Source: CAYRMV01 sp964425255 (GTDB taxonomy: Bacteria; Bacteroidota; Bacteroidia; Flavobacteriales_D; Crocinitomicaceae). From it: 18,215 nucleotides of DNA. Positions 1 to 7,746 of the stretch are shown in pieces. Both the position numbers and the translations under genes were made by a program. The DNA lies in assembly GCA_964425255.1 (NCBI GenBank), contig CAYRMV010000064.1, positions 1 to 18,215 on the forward strand. The letters are read 5' to 3'. Each line of letters opens with the position of its first letter. Within the stretch, counting starts at the first letter, position 1. The notes under the pieces are model-generated. The model did not search any database, was not told the origin of the DNA, and saw only the letters and a program-made list of their open reading frames with translations.

Positions 1-2
1 AT

Positions 3-68
3 TCATCGTTAAATTTACTCGAAATAGCTAGCTATTCCTCACAAATTCGCCTTGTCTATTACTTTTAA
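3..68 (+). CDS. C-terminal end of a probable outer-membrane protein (partial)
   Basis: An open frame enters from the left edge and stops with TAA at 66-68, leaving 21 codons. The last residues read SYSSQIRLVYYF: alternating polar and hydrophobic residues with a terminal aromatic Phe. This is the usual form of the last strand of a Bacteroidota outer-membrane beta-barrel, such as a TonB-dependent receptor. A two-way terminator at 128-164 lies directly downstream, as expected for a plus-strand gene meeting the minus-strand gene that ends at 182. The fragment is too short to name a family, and a chance open frame of this length is possible, so the call rests on the terminal motif and the terminator position. 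Confidence 0.5.
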   Translation, partial: SSLNLLEIASYSSQIRLVYYF

Positions 69-127
69 AATTGAATTCTGAGTCTAAATTTATAATCGAA
101 TTCAGGTTTATAAAAAAGTATAGGTAT

Positions 128-164
128 AAAAAAACGGTTGGAGAATATTCCAACCGTTTTTTTT
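128..164. terminator. Bidirectional intrinsic terminator between convergent genes
   Basis: A 12-bp inverted repeat (AAAACGGTTGGA at 131-142 and its complement at 149-160) encloses a 6-nt loop. It is flanked by an A-run at 128-134 and a T-run at 157-164, so it can terminate transcription in both directions. It serves the partial plus-strand gene ending at 68 and the minus-strand gene ending at 182. Confidence 0.85.
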
Positions 165-181
165 GTATCGATTTTTAAATC

Positions 182-922
182 TTATTTTCCAATTCCTACT
201 TTCAATCCAGCAGTCAAAATAAATCGGGCATCTTTGTCTTTTTCCATTCGCCAAGATTCAATCCAATTTCCTGTGTTTCCATCATACATAGAAGTAGGGT
301 AATATGTTCTTGAATTCGATCCAGAAATACCAAATCCAAGGTAATAATCAAGTGAAAAGGATTCAGCCAACCACTGTTGCATACCAAAATTGAATGAAAA
401 AATGTATTCATTGGAAGTTCCTGAGTTTGTTCCAAGTGAACTAGATAATGGATCAGCTACAATCTCTTCATTATACATTCTGTATTTGAATTTTGGAGAA
501 ACATAAAACTGATTCAATACATATCGGTCATCCAAAGGATAATAACGAAAAGCAGCAGAAGTAAAGAAACCCATAGCTGATTCTCTTTGAAATGCCGTAC
601 CTGGAGATACAGGATCAATGAAGTTTCGATTAAATCCAACATTAGAAATGGTTGGACCAATTTCAAAATCAAGGGAGCTTTTTTCTCCAATTACTCGTTC
701 ATACCCAAAGTTGATTTCGCCAATCGACATGCGGATGGGATCAAATTTAAATACGTTTTTGTGTTGTACATTTCGGTAATACGAAGAGCTTCTATCTCTT
801 TTAGTTAGTGGTTCGCTTTTAACAACTTCTTTGGTACCACGGTCAATGACAACGATTTCTCTTGTTTGTGCTTTCACAACAAATGTGCTTAAACAAACGA
901 ATCCTAGCAATACTTTTTTCAT
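182..922 (-). CDS. Small outer-membrane beta-barrel protein, function unknown
   Basis: A 246-aa protein starting at the ATG at 922. The frame extends to a TTG at 970, but MKKVLLGFVCLSTFVVKAQ at the ATG is a clear Sec signal peptide ending in an AQ cleavage site. The mature part begins with a charged segment of about 50 residues. It then shows alternating-residue strands rich in Tyr and Phe with Gly turns, for example SIGEINFGYERV, AAFRYYPL and YYLGFGISGS, as in 8- to 10-stranded barrels annotated as outer-membrane beta-barrel or porin-family proteins. There are no catalytic motifs. It lies 90 bp downstream of the metallophosphatase with no terminator between, so it may be the last cistron of the operon, but a promoter of its own is not excluded. 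No substrate can be assigned. Confidence 0.75.
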   Translation of the reverse strand: MKKVLLGFVCLSTFVVKAQTREIVVIDRGTKEVVKSEPLTKRDRSSSYYRNVQHKNVFKFDPIRMSIGEINFGYERVIGEKSSLDFEIGPTISNVGFNRNFIDPVSPGTAFQRESAMGFFTSAAFRYYPLDDRYVLNQFYVSPKFKYRMYNEEIVADPLSSSLGTNSGTSNEYIFSFNFGMQQWLAESFSLDYYLGFGISGSNSRTYYPTSMYDGNTGNWIESWRMEKDKDARFILTAGLKVGIGK

Positions 923-1012
923 ACTTTTTATTTTAGTGGCAAGTGATTCAAATTGAACGAATTTAGTCAATTTCGCTTACTAATCAAATACAATAACGAA
1001 AAAAAAAATTAA

Positions 1013-1915
1013 TTATTCTACCTGTAAAAGCGAAGTTTTCATCATCGATTCTGTTCCAAACCAAAAATCGATGCGTCCAACTTGAACGCCTGCCCATCCA
1101 ACTTGATTGATAAATGTTGTTTTTCCAGAAAGGTTGGAAACTTCAGTTGGTTTTTCTAAAAAAGTATGGGTATGGCCTCCGATAATTAAATCAATCCCCT
1201 CTGTTGATTTGGCTAAAACAAGATCTGAAATTTTCGAACTTTCATACGAATAACCTAAATGCGAGAGGCAAATAATCAAATCGGCTCCTTTACGTTTCAA
1301 CTTTTTCACTTGTTCTTGTGCCATTTCAATTGGATCTAAATAGCGGGTTTCACCAAAATGAACATCTGGAACGAGTCCTTTTAATTCAACTCCTAATCCA
1401 AAAACTCCAATTCGAATTCCATCAAAATGAAAGAGTGTATGTTCATCCGTTAAACCATCCAATAAAGTATTTGAAAAGTCATAATTTGAACAAAGAAAGG
1501 GAAAGTCCGCATATTCTTTCGCTTTTGCGAATCCGTTTAATCCTCCATCAAAATCATGGTTACCCATCGTAGCTGCATCATAACCAAGTTCGGTCATAAG
1601 TTTGTGTTCCAAAACACCACCAAAACGATTAAAGTAAGGAGTGCCTTGAAAAATGTCTCCAGCATCCAAGAGCAAAACATTTTTTTCGACAGATCGTACT
1701 TCTTGTATGAGCTCATATCGCCTTGCTACACCTCCCATATTCGGGAATTTGGCATGATTCGATGGAAGTGGATCTATGTTTGAATGCGTATCGTTTGTAT
1801 GTAGAATGGTTAACTTGACCGGTTTTTTCAGATTCGATTTCGTGATGAAACCAGTTGAAATACTTGCTCCTAATCCAACAAGACCTGTTTGAATGATAAA
1901 TTCTCTTCGCTTCAT
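1013..1915 (-). CDS. Metallophosphatase, N-terminal catalytic half of a split 5'-nucleotidase
   Basis: A 300-aa calcineurin-like phosphoesterase of the UshA/5'-nucleotidase type, expected to remove phosphate from nucleotides using two metal ions in the periplasm. The metal-binding motifs appear in order: HTNDTH (D42, H44), DAGD (D84, D87), GNHD (N119, H120), SH (H219) and GGHTH (H248, H250). The N-terminus MKRREFIIQTGLVGLGAS resembles a twin-arginine signal, so Tat export is likely but not certain. The protein stops after the catalytic domain and lacks the substrate-specificity domain found in full-length UshA (about 550 aa). That domain is encoded by the gene immediately upstream, which stops 1 nt before this ATG, suggesting translational coupling and a two-subunit enzyme. 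The exact nucleotide substrate cannot be read from sequence. Confidence 0.93.
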   Translation of the reverse strand: MKRREFIIQTGLVGLGASISTGFITKSNLKKPVKLTILHTNDTHSNIDPLPSNHAKFPNMGGVARRYELIQEVRSVEKNVLLLDAGDIFQGTPYFNRFGGVLEHKLMTELGYDAATMGNHDFDGGLNGFAKAKEYADFPFLCSNYDFSNTLLDGLTDEHTLFHFDGIRIGVFGLGVELKGLVPDVHFGETRYLDPIEMAQEQVKKLKRKGADLIICLSHLGYSYESSKISDLVLAKSTEGIDLIIGGHTHTFLEKPTEVSNLSGKTTFINQVGWAGVQVGRIDFWFGTESMMKTSLLQVE

Positions 1916-1916
1916 T

Positions 1917-2618
1917 TTACCACTTTATTCGTTCTGATTTTTCAATTTGGATCGTTTCTTGTTTTTTTGCAGCAATTAAAAGCTGATCACGAAGTAAATT
2001 TCCAGTTTGAATTACTTCTATTTTTTGGTTGAAAAAATCCATTTTATCTCCACCGTTCATTAAGTAATCAGAAGTTAATATCCAAAAATCCGTGGGGATC
2101 CATTGTTTTCCGTTTACAAAGACATTTCCCTCAATGAGTTGAAAGCCTCCAATTGGTTCACCTGTTGTTTTTCGTAAAAAAGTGATAATCTCATCCATGG
2201 AATTGGAAGGCATTTTCACTAAAACAACTTGATTGTCAAAAGGCATCACTTTGAAAATATCACCAATCGTAACATTTCCAGCATTGATAGGGGAGCGCAA
2301 GCCACCAAAATTAAGTAAACAAAATAGTGGATGAATTTGAAAGGTGTCTTTGTATTGATTCAATAAATTATCACACACCCAATTCCCCAATCGACCACTG
2401 GGTCTTTCGTTGATTAATGCTTCTGGAGCAAAGGCAATCACTTGGTTCATTTCTTTCTCCAATTCAACTCGATAAGGTGAAATGATAGAATCAATTCGAT
2501 TTACCGTTTTTTCTTCTGATTTGATTTGAATGGATTTCGCTTCGAAATGTGTGTAGGAATGAAAAGAGCAGGCTGTTAAACCTGCTCCAATACATACAAG
2601 AAAAAGATATTTTTTCAT
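1917..2618 (-). CDS. Lipoprotein with 5'-nucleotidase C-terminal domain
   Basis: A 233-aa protein from the ATG at 2618. An upstream TTG at 2645 is in frame but would bury the signal peptide. MKKYLFLVCIGAGLTAC is a lipoprotein signal with lipobox LTAC, giving Cys17 as the lipidated residue. The rest matches the 5'-nucleotidase C-terminal domain, which holds the nucleobase in UshA: SGRLGNWVCDNLL (75-87), NFGGLR (103-108), GDIFKVMPFDN (119-129) and SDYLMNGGDKMDFF (183-196), corresponding to the family's GGxR, PFxN and GGD(G)F motifs. It has no metal-binding catalytic motifs, so it should need the metallophosphatase encoded 1 nt downstream. Membrane anchoring of this half could tether the complex. 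It follows the endonuclease gene by 38 nt in the same direction. Confidence 0.9.
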   Translation of the reverse strand: MKKYLFLVCIGAGLTACSFHSYTHFEAKSIQIKSEEKTVNRIDSIISPYRVELEKEMNQVIAFAPEALINERPSGRLGNWVCDNLLNQYKDTFQIHPLFCLLNFGGLRSPINAGNVTIGDIFKVMPFDNQVVLVKMPSNSMDEIITFLRKTTGEPIGGFQLIEGNVFVNGKQWIPTDFWILTSDYLMNGGDKMDFFNQKIEVIQTGNLLRDQLLIAAKKQETIQIEKSERIKW

Positions 2619-2656
2619 GTTATTTTGTTGTTGACTTTTTGTCAATCAAACCTAAG

Positions 2657-4936
2657 TTATTCTACAATCAAAGTACGTGTTACTTGACCAAATGGAGTCG
2701 AAACACGAACTAAATAAGATCCAGCTTTGAACTCAGTTGTATTCAATTCAACAACCGGAGCTGATAAATTTGATTTTTGAGCAACCAAACGACCTTGCAT
2801 GTCCATAACTTCGTATCCTGAAATAGTTGTTGTATTTACTTGTAAGTAAGCAACTTGATTTGCAGGCACAGGGAACATTACAAAAGCATCGTTTAATTTT
2901 TCGTCCATTCCTAATGTACATCCATCTTCTAAATAGTTCATAGAAGATTTAAAATCGATGAAACATACGAAATCAGCGCTATCAATAAACGGATTACGGT
3001 TGTTTTGTTGACTGAAAATATATTCTTGACGTGCAATTTCGTATGCATCAGGAGCATCATTGAAATGCCATTGCTTCAAAATATCTTGACTTTGTCCGGA
3101 AGGTAATTGCCAGTTTTTCCCATCAATATTGTGGTAAGCAACAGCCATATACATAATCGAACGAGCAGCATTTCCTTTGTGAGAGTCACGTGGTTCATAT
3201 ACCAATTGACCACCTTCACCGTAACCTGCTGTACCTTCTAAGTAGTTATAAACTACGTTTCCTGTTACTACACCCAAAGGTAAGTTACTACGGATACTGT
3301 TTGCTTTATCTAAATTCGTTGGGTACAAGTTGTGTTGATCTGAATATTCTGGTTTTGCAGGATTTCCATCAGCTGGGAAAGTAGGCATCCAAGAATGTGA
3401 ATAAGTATGCTCACGGCTGTATCCATTTGGTGACCATTCGAAAGGATCATTAAATACTTTTTTCTCACCAGAATAAGCACACGTTACAAACGATTGTCCA
3501 GCAGTAGTATCTTTTACTTCAAATTGGAACATTACCGTAGTTCTGTAATTCGCATAAGAAATCACTGTGTGAGGATTTACAACAGATGTTAACTGAGAAA
3601 CAAAGTTTGGTGAAACTGTTGAAACACCATTATAATAATTTCCGATATTCAATCCAGTTGTTGTAACGTTACCTGTCAAAGGTGCATTTGTTTTGTAATT
3701 TTGGAATCCATCAGGACCATTAAAACCATAAACAGCAACGTGGTAATTTTGATTAGCAATAACACCACGAGGAATAAAGTTAGATGCTGGACCAACATAT
3801 GCTACTTTCGAAGTACCGATGTAATCTCCACGTTTGTATGTTGTACCATCAACAGGAACATCCGTTGAAGCCGATCCATTTTTCCATAATACGATGTACT
3901 TTTCTGTATTCGCTGCAGGAGTAAATGAACCTGTGAACGTATAAGCTTTCGTATTTGTAAATGTTAAAGCTGTTGGTGCTGCTGTTGGTTCAGTTGCTAA
4001 ACCGTCAGTTCCTACTGCTGATAACTGGATGATATAAGGATTTTCGTCCGTATCATTTGATGCTATAGATAAAGTAGCGGATTTAGATCCTGTTCCAGTT
4101 GGAGTAAAATTCAAATTAAATGTAGCTGAAGTACCACCAGCAACAGTTAATGTAGTTAAATTCGTTGAGAACATAGCTGCATCTGTACCTGTGATTGTTG
4201 CACCTGAAACTGATAAATTTTGCGTTCCAGAATTTTCAACTGTTACAACCGTAGTTGCAGTATTTCCAACTACATAAGTTTCACCAGTCAAAACTGTATT
4301 TCCACCAATTTTGATATTGATATCTTGTGCAGGAGCAACATAAGGGAAAATGTCATTCAAATCACGCGGAACAATTTGATAATTGGCATTGAATTGACCA
4401 ACCAAACCAACAATCGTTACAGCACCCGTTGGAATTGCTGTTCCATCAATAACTGTTGAACCGTTAATACGAATATCTAATGTGTTTGCACCATCTGTTA
4501 CTTGAACAGTTGTATTTCCTGTTGCAAAGTTTCCAGTTTGAACGAATGTTACATTTTCAATACGAACCAATTGAGATTCTTTCGACTCATTGATAGATGT
4601 TATAGGTAAAATTTGAGGAGTTGCATTTACAACTGCCGGACCATGATTTACAAATGAGCTTGTAGGAGAAAGTTCCAATAAACCATTGAAATCATATAAA
4701 ACACCTGTAGCAGAAATGGAATCACCACGCATAACCGAACTTAAGTTTGAACCAAAAGCTGCCAAACCTGCAGTTGCATCTTGCATGTAGCGAATATTTC
4801 CTAATTCTGAACCATTAGTTACAACACCTGAAATGGTAACCGTTTGTCCAATTGCTCCATTGCGAGCATCTTGAATTGTTTGACCAAATGCTGAAGAAGC
4901 GATTAATGTCAAACCGTAAAGGATTCTTTTTTTCAT
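2657..4936 (-). CDS. T9SS-exported multidomain endonuclease I
   Basis: A 759-aa secreted nuclease. It has a signal peptide (1-19, ending AFGQ), then an OB-fold-like region (about 25-198) of the type linked to secreted nucleases (YhcR/DUF5689-like). Next comes an ASH/choice-of-anchor D beta-sandwich (about 205-308, with VENSGTQNLSVSG) and a fibronectin III-like region (about 318-428). The endonuclease I domain (about 430-665) follows, and the protein ends in a type A T9SS sorting domain (about 685-759, ending in TRTLIVE). Family nuclease motifs are visible: SREHTYSHSW with His510, DQHNLYPT (533-540), EPRDSHKGNAAR (581-592) and NPFID (648-652). Endonuclease I enzymes cut DNA, and some also RNA, without sequence preference. 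T9SS export puts it on the cell surface or in the medium. Its neighbours are a TonB receptor and 5'-nucleotidase parts, consistent with nucleic-acid scavenging. Confidence 0.92.
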   Translation of the reverse strand: MKKRILYGLTLIASSAFGQTIQDARNGAIGQTVTISGVVTNGSELGNIRYMQDATAGLAAFGSNLSSVMRGDSISATGVLYDFNGLLELSPTSSFVNHGPAVVNATPQILPITSINESKESQLVRIENVTFVQTGNFATGNTTVQVTDGANTLDIRINGSTVIDGTAIPTGAVTIVGLVGQFNANYQIVPRDLNDIFPYVAPAQDINIKIGGNTVLTGETYVVGNTATTVVTVENSGTQNLSVSGATITGTDAAMFSTNLTTLTVAGGTSATFNLNFTPTGTGSKSATLSIASNDTDENPYIIQLSAVGTDGLATEPTAAPTALTFTNTKAYTFTGSFTPAANTEKYIVLWKNGSASTDVPVDGTTYKRGDYIGTSKVAYVGPASNFIPRGVIANQNYHVAVYGFNGPDGFQNYKTNAPLTGNVTTTGLNIGNYYNGVSTVSPNFVSQLTSVVNPHTVISYANYRTTVMFQFEVKDTTAGQSFVTCAYSGEKKVFNDPFEWSPNGYSREHTYSHSWMPTFPADGNPAKPEYSDQHNLYPTNLDKANSIRSNLPLGVVTGNVVYNYLEGTAGYGEGGQLVYEPRDSHKGNAARSIMYMAVAYHNIDGKNWQLPSGQSQDILKQWHFNDAPDAYEIARQEYIFSQQNNRNPFIDSADFVCFIDFKSSMNYLEDGCTLGMDEKLNDAFVMFPVPANQVAYLQVNTTTISGYEVMDMQGRLVAQKSNLSAPVVELNTTEFKAGSYLVRVSTPFGQVTRTLIVE

Positions 4937-4969
4937 TTTATGTTTTAAATTTTTGTGTCTGAGTTGAAA

Positions 4970-7696
4970 TTAAAATTGGATTGCTGCAGAAATGTTGAAG
5001 CGAAAACCTTGTCCAAACATAACAGACGCAGATTGTGCACTAAAGTTGAATGGTGCATAAAAATTATCTGTTGCATCCGCGATGTGAACCGTGTTCAATG
5101 CATTCGTAACCCCTGCATTGAAGATCAATTCATATTTTTTCAAATTATACTTATATCCTGCGAAAATATTCATCAAACCATAACCAGGAATTCTCCAAGC
5201 GTCTTTACGAGCATTTGGACCACTTAAAGTGAATGGATTGAATTGAGCATAATAGCGGTCAAAGTACATATATTGTGCTTTGAAAAATAATTTTTTAATC
5301 GGTTCATAGCGAAGTGATGCACTGTAAACAGATTGAGCCGCATCACCTACGTGAACACCTTTTGCATCAAATGAGAATTCGAAGTTGTCCAATTCTTCAA
5401 TAAAAATTGTTTGTGCAGAGTTCCATCTCCAGTCTCCAATAGAAATCATTACGTCAGCGGAAAGTTTTTTGTTTATTTTCCAAGCTAAATCTACCTCACC
5501 TCCGATATGGATAGCATCCATACCTTGTAAATTCACACGAATTTGAGATTGTGGATCATTAGGGTCAGGAATGGCAACTCCAAAAGGGAAAGGTTTATTT
5601 TGCCAATAGGTAAAGTACCCATTCACATTTATACCGAAAAACTTATTCGCAAAACTATAACCTCCTTCAACAGCACTGATTTTTTCATTCAAAATGTTTG
5701 CGAAAAATCGGTTGTAGTTGTTATCCACAACATTACTGAAAATCGGTGTTCTGTTTAAATAACCTAAGTTTAAGAATACAACGGATTCTTCGTTTAAGGT
5801 ATAACTAGCTCCTGTTTTAACTGTGTAACCCGGAACCCATTTCCATCCTGTTTGGTAATCTTTTACTCCTTCACTTTCTTGAGTATATGATTGACCATTG
5901 TAGTTTACCGTTTCTCCGTAACCAATTCGAAGAGTTGTGTCACCTACTTCTAAGGTTTTCTTCTGGAAATAGTCGATACCATTGTATCCGTTGTAAACTC
6001 CCGATAAATTTAAGAAAGTTGTCCAACGTGAGCCAGTATACTCAGCTTGACCAAAAACTCCTGCCCATTGAACAAGTCCATCACGGTCTGCCTCTCTGGA
6101 AAGCAATGCAATTTTATCACCAACTCTTTTGATTGGAGATGCGGAATTCTTATCTGCTTCATTGATGTAATAATCTCCACCTAACAAATCTTTGATTTCA
6201 CGGTAGTGACTTCCTTTGTAGTAACGGTAATCAACACCACCAGAAAAATTCCAAAATTTTGACATTTCATAATTAAATTGACCTAAATAACCAATCCAAA
6301 AGTGGTTGTTAACAGAAGCCGTAATAATTTGATTTGAACGGATTTCTGTTGGATGGTAAAAAGGATCTACATTGGGTACTGTTTGCCCAAAGAAGGTTGT
6401 GTATTTATTGTTTTCAATAACTTGATCCCAATCAATTTGGTTTGTTTGTGTATCACGAGCTAAGTTTCCATAATCCAAAGCGCGTTCACCACCACCACGA
6501 CCAATCGAAACATAAGCAAGATTTGAGATCGATAATTTCTTGTTTACCTGCCAAAAATCCTTTAAAGTAATCTGTGGTTTGTGGTAATAATTTCTTCGTT
6601 CATTGAATACTTCTCTTTTTCCATCGACGGTTCTATATCCCCAATGTTCGTTGTATCGAACTCCTCTGTCCAAAGGTTGATTTGGGTTGATTGTTAAACC
6701 TAGGTCTTCAGCAGTTGATTCACTAAAATATTGTATAGGTTGATTAAAAGAACGTTGACCGTGTTGTTGTGGGGCTCCAAATGCACTGAAAGAAATCAAA
6801 TGTTTTTTGATTTTTTTCTGCACTTTAGCATAGTAAAATGCTCCTTGAGTTGGAGTTCCATCAACCCAACCATTTCCTTGTTTGTATGATCCTGAGAATG
6901 TAAATCCAAATCCATTTTTCATCATACCTGTGTTGTAGGATAAAGTGGAACGGAAGAACATTCCCGATGCAAATTCTTGTTTGAAAGTCAATCCTTTTCT
7001 TGATCCAATACCAGCTGTTAATATATTCAAAGTACCACCAATAGAAGGCATGGCAAGTTTTGTAGCTCCTAGACCACGCTGCATTTGAATATTAGATGTA
7101 ATTGCATCTAATCCAAACCAATTTGACCAATATACGGCACCATTTTCCATGTCATTTACAGGAACACCATCAATCATTACACCGACATTGCGTTGGTCAA
7201 AACCACGAACCGTAATTCGAGCATCACCATCTCCACCACCTGTATTGGTTGCATACACACCCGGTGTTGAGTTTAATAACATGGGAATATCTCTTGAACC
7301 AAGTTCTTCTGTGATTTTTTGAGGATCAATTTTGGTTACGGCAACAGGGGTTTTTCTGTCAGTAACAAGGTTACCAATCACTTTCATTTCCTCTAACTCT
7401 AAACTTCCACCAAGTGATAAGTTTAATTTGATTTCTGGTTTATTTACATCTAAATCAACAAACAATGTGTCAAATGTGGCCATGGTAATTACCACATTGT
7501 ATTTACCGTAGGGTACTTTACTGAAGTTAGCAACCCCCAAATCATTTGTAAGTGCTTTTATTTTATCAGATACCACAACTTTAGCTCCATAAACAGGAAC
7601 GTTTGTTGGGTTTTCTTTCACTACAATGGTCAAATTACTTTCTTGTGCCCACGATAAAAGTGGGAGAAACACAAGTAACATGATCAACTTACGCAT
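4970..7696 (-). CDS. TonB-dependent receptor with carboxypeptidase-regulatory-like domain
   Basis: A 908-aa outer-membrane active transporter starting at the ATG at 7696. The frame runs back to a TTG at 7741, but that stretch is taken up by a hairpin and precedes the signal peptide MRKLIMLLVFLPLLSWAQ. Domains: a carboxypeptidase D regulatory-like beta-sandwich (21-92), a TonB plug (113-228, with ITVRGFDQRNVGVMIDGVPV and GGTLNIL) and a 22-strand-type barrel to the C-terminus, which ends in AAIQF with the usual aromatic last residue. No SusD partner is encoded nearby, so it is not a typical glycan SusCD pair. Its position between two T9SS-exported proteins, one of them a nuclease, suggests import of a nucleic-acid breakdown product or phosphate compound. 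This substrate is inferred from context only. Confidence 0.93.
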   Translation of the reverse strand: MRKLIMLLVFLPLLSWAQESNLTIVVKENPTNVPVYGAKVVVSDKIKALTNDLGVANFSKVPYGKYNVVITMATFDTLFVDLDVNKPEIKLNLSLGGSLELEEMKVIGNLVTDRKTPVAVTKIDPQKITEELGSRDIPMLLNSTPGVYATNTGGGDGDARITVRGFDQRNVGVMIDGVPVNDMENGAVYWSNWFGLDAITSNIQMQRGLGATKLAMPSIGGTLNILTAGIGSRKGLTFKQEFASGMFFRSTLSYNTGMMKNGFGFTFSGSYKQGNGWVDGTPTQGAFYYAKVQKKIKKHLISFSAFGAPQQHGQRSFNQPIQYFSESTAEDLGLTINPNQPLDRGVRYNEHWGYRTVDGKREVFNERRNYYHKPQITLKDFWQVNKKLSISNLAYVSIGRGGGERALDYGNLARDTQTNQIDWDQVIENNKYTTFFGQTVPNVDPFYHPTEIRSNQIITASVNNHFWIGYLGQFNYEMSKFWNFSGGVDYRYYKGSHYREIKDLLGGDYYINEADKNSASPIKRVGDKIALLSREADRDGLVQWAGVFGQAEYTGSRWTTFLNLSGVYNGYNGIDYFQKKTLEVGDTTLRIGYGETVNYNGQSYTQESEGVKDYQTGWKWVPGYTVKTGASYTLNEESVVFLNLGYLNRTPIFSNVVDNNYNRFFANILNEKISAVEGGYSFANKFFGINVNGYFTYWQNKPFPFGVAIPDPNDPQSQIRVNLQGMDAIHIGGEVDLAWKINKKLSADVMISIGDWRWNSAQTIFIEELDNFEFSFDAKGVHVGDAAQSVYSASLRYEPIKKLFFKAQYMYFDRYYAQFNPFTLSGPNARKDAWRIPGYGLMNIFAGYKYNLKKYELIFNAGVTNALNTVHIADATDNFYAPFNFSAQSASVMFGQGFRFNISAAIQF

Positions 7697-7712
7697 AAAA
7701 AAAGATTTTAAG

Positions 7713-7738
7713 AAAAAAGGCCGGTTAAACCGACCTTT
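7713..7738 (-). terminator. Terminator-like hairpin inside the operon
   Basis: On the minus strand a 9-bp stem (AAAGGUCGG pairing with CCGGCCUUU, one G-U pair, 5-nt loop) is followed by six U residues. It begins 8 nt after the stop of the lamin-tail gene and ends 16 nt before the TonB receptor ATG. It has the form of an intrinsic terminator, and the genes on both sides run the same way, so partial read-through is the likely outcome. Confidence 0.65.
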
Positions 7739-7746
7739 CAAAAAAT

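Noticed and set aside
72..104. TGAATTC/GAATTCA inverted repeat, arms 7 bp, 19-nt gap
   Set aside because: The arms are short and contain the self-complementary GAATTC, the gap is long, and no T-run follows. The strong terminator just downstream explains termination.
923..1012. TGTATTTG as a possible promoter for the small barrel gene
   Set aside because: It has one mismatch to TAnnTTTG at an important position and no TTG at the right distance, so co-transcription from upstream is as likely.
2631..2645. TTGAC-TTTTT-GTCAA small hairpin before the lipoprotein gene
   Set aside because: Only a 5-bp AT-rich stem without a following U-run on the coding strand. It is not a convincing terminator or operator.
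7697..7741. TTG-initiated extension of the TonB receptor
   Set aside because: It coincides with the terminator-like hairpin and precedes a complete signal peptide. The ATG at 7696 is the better start.
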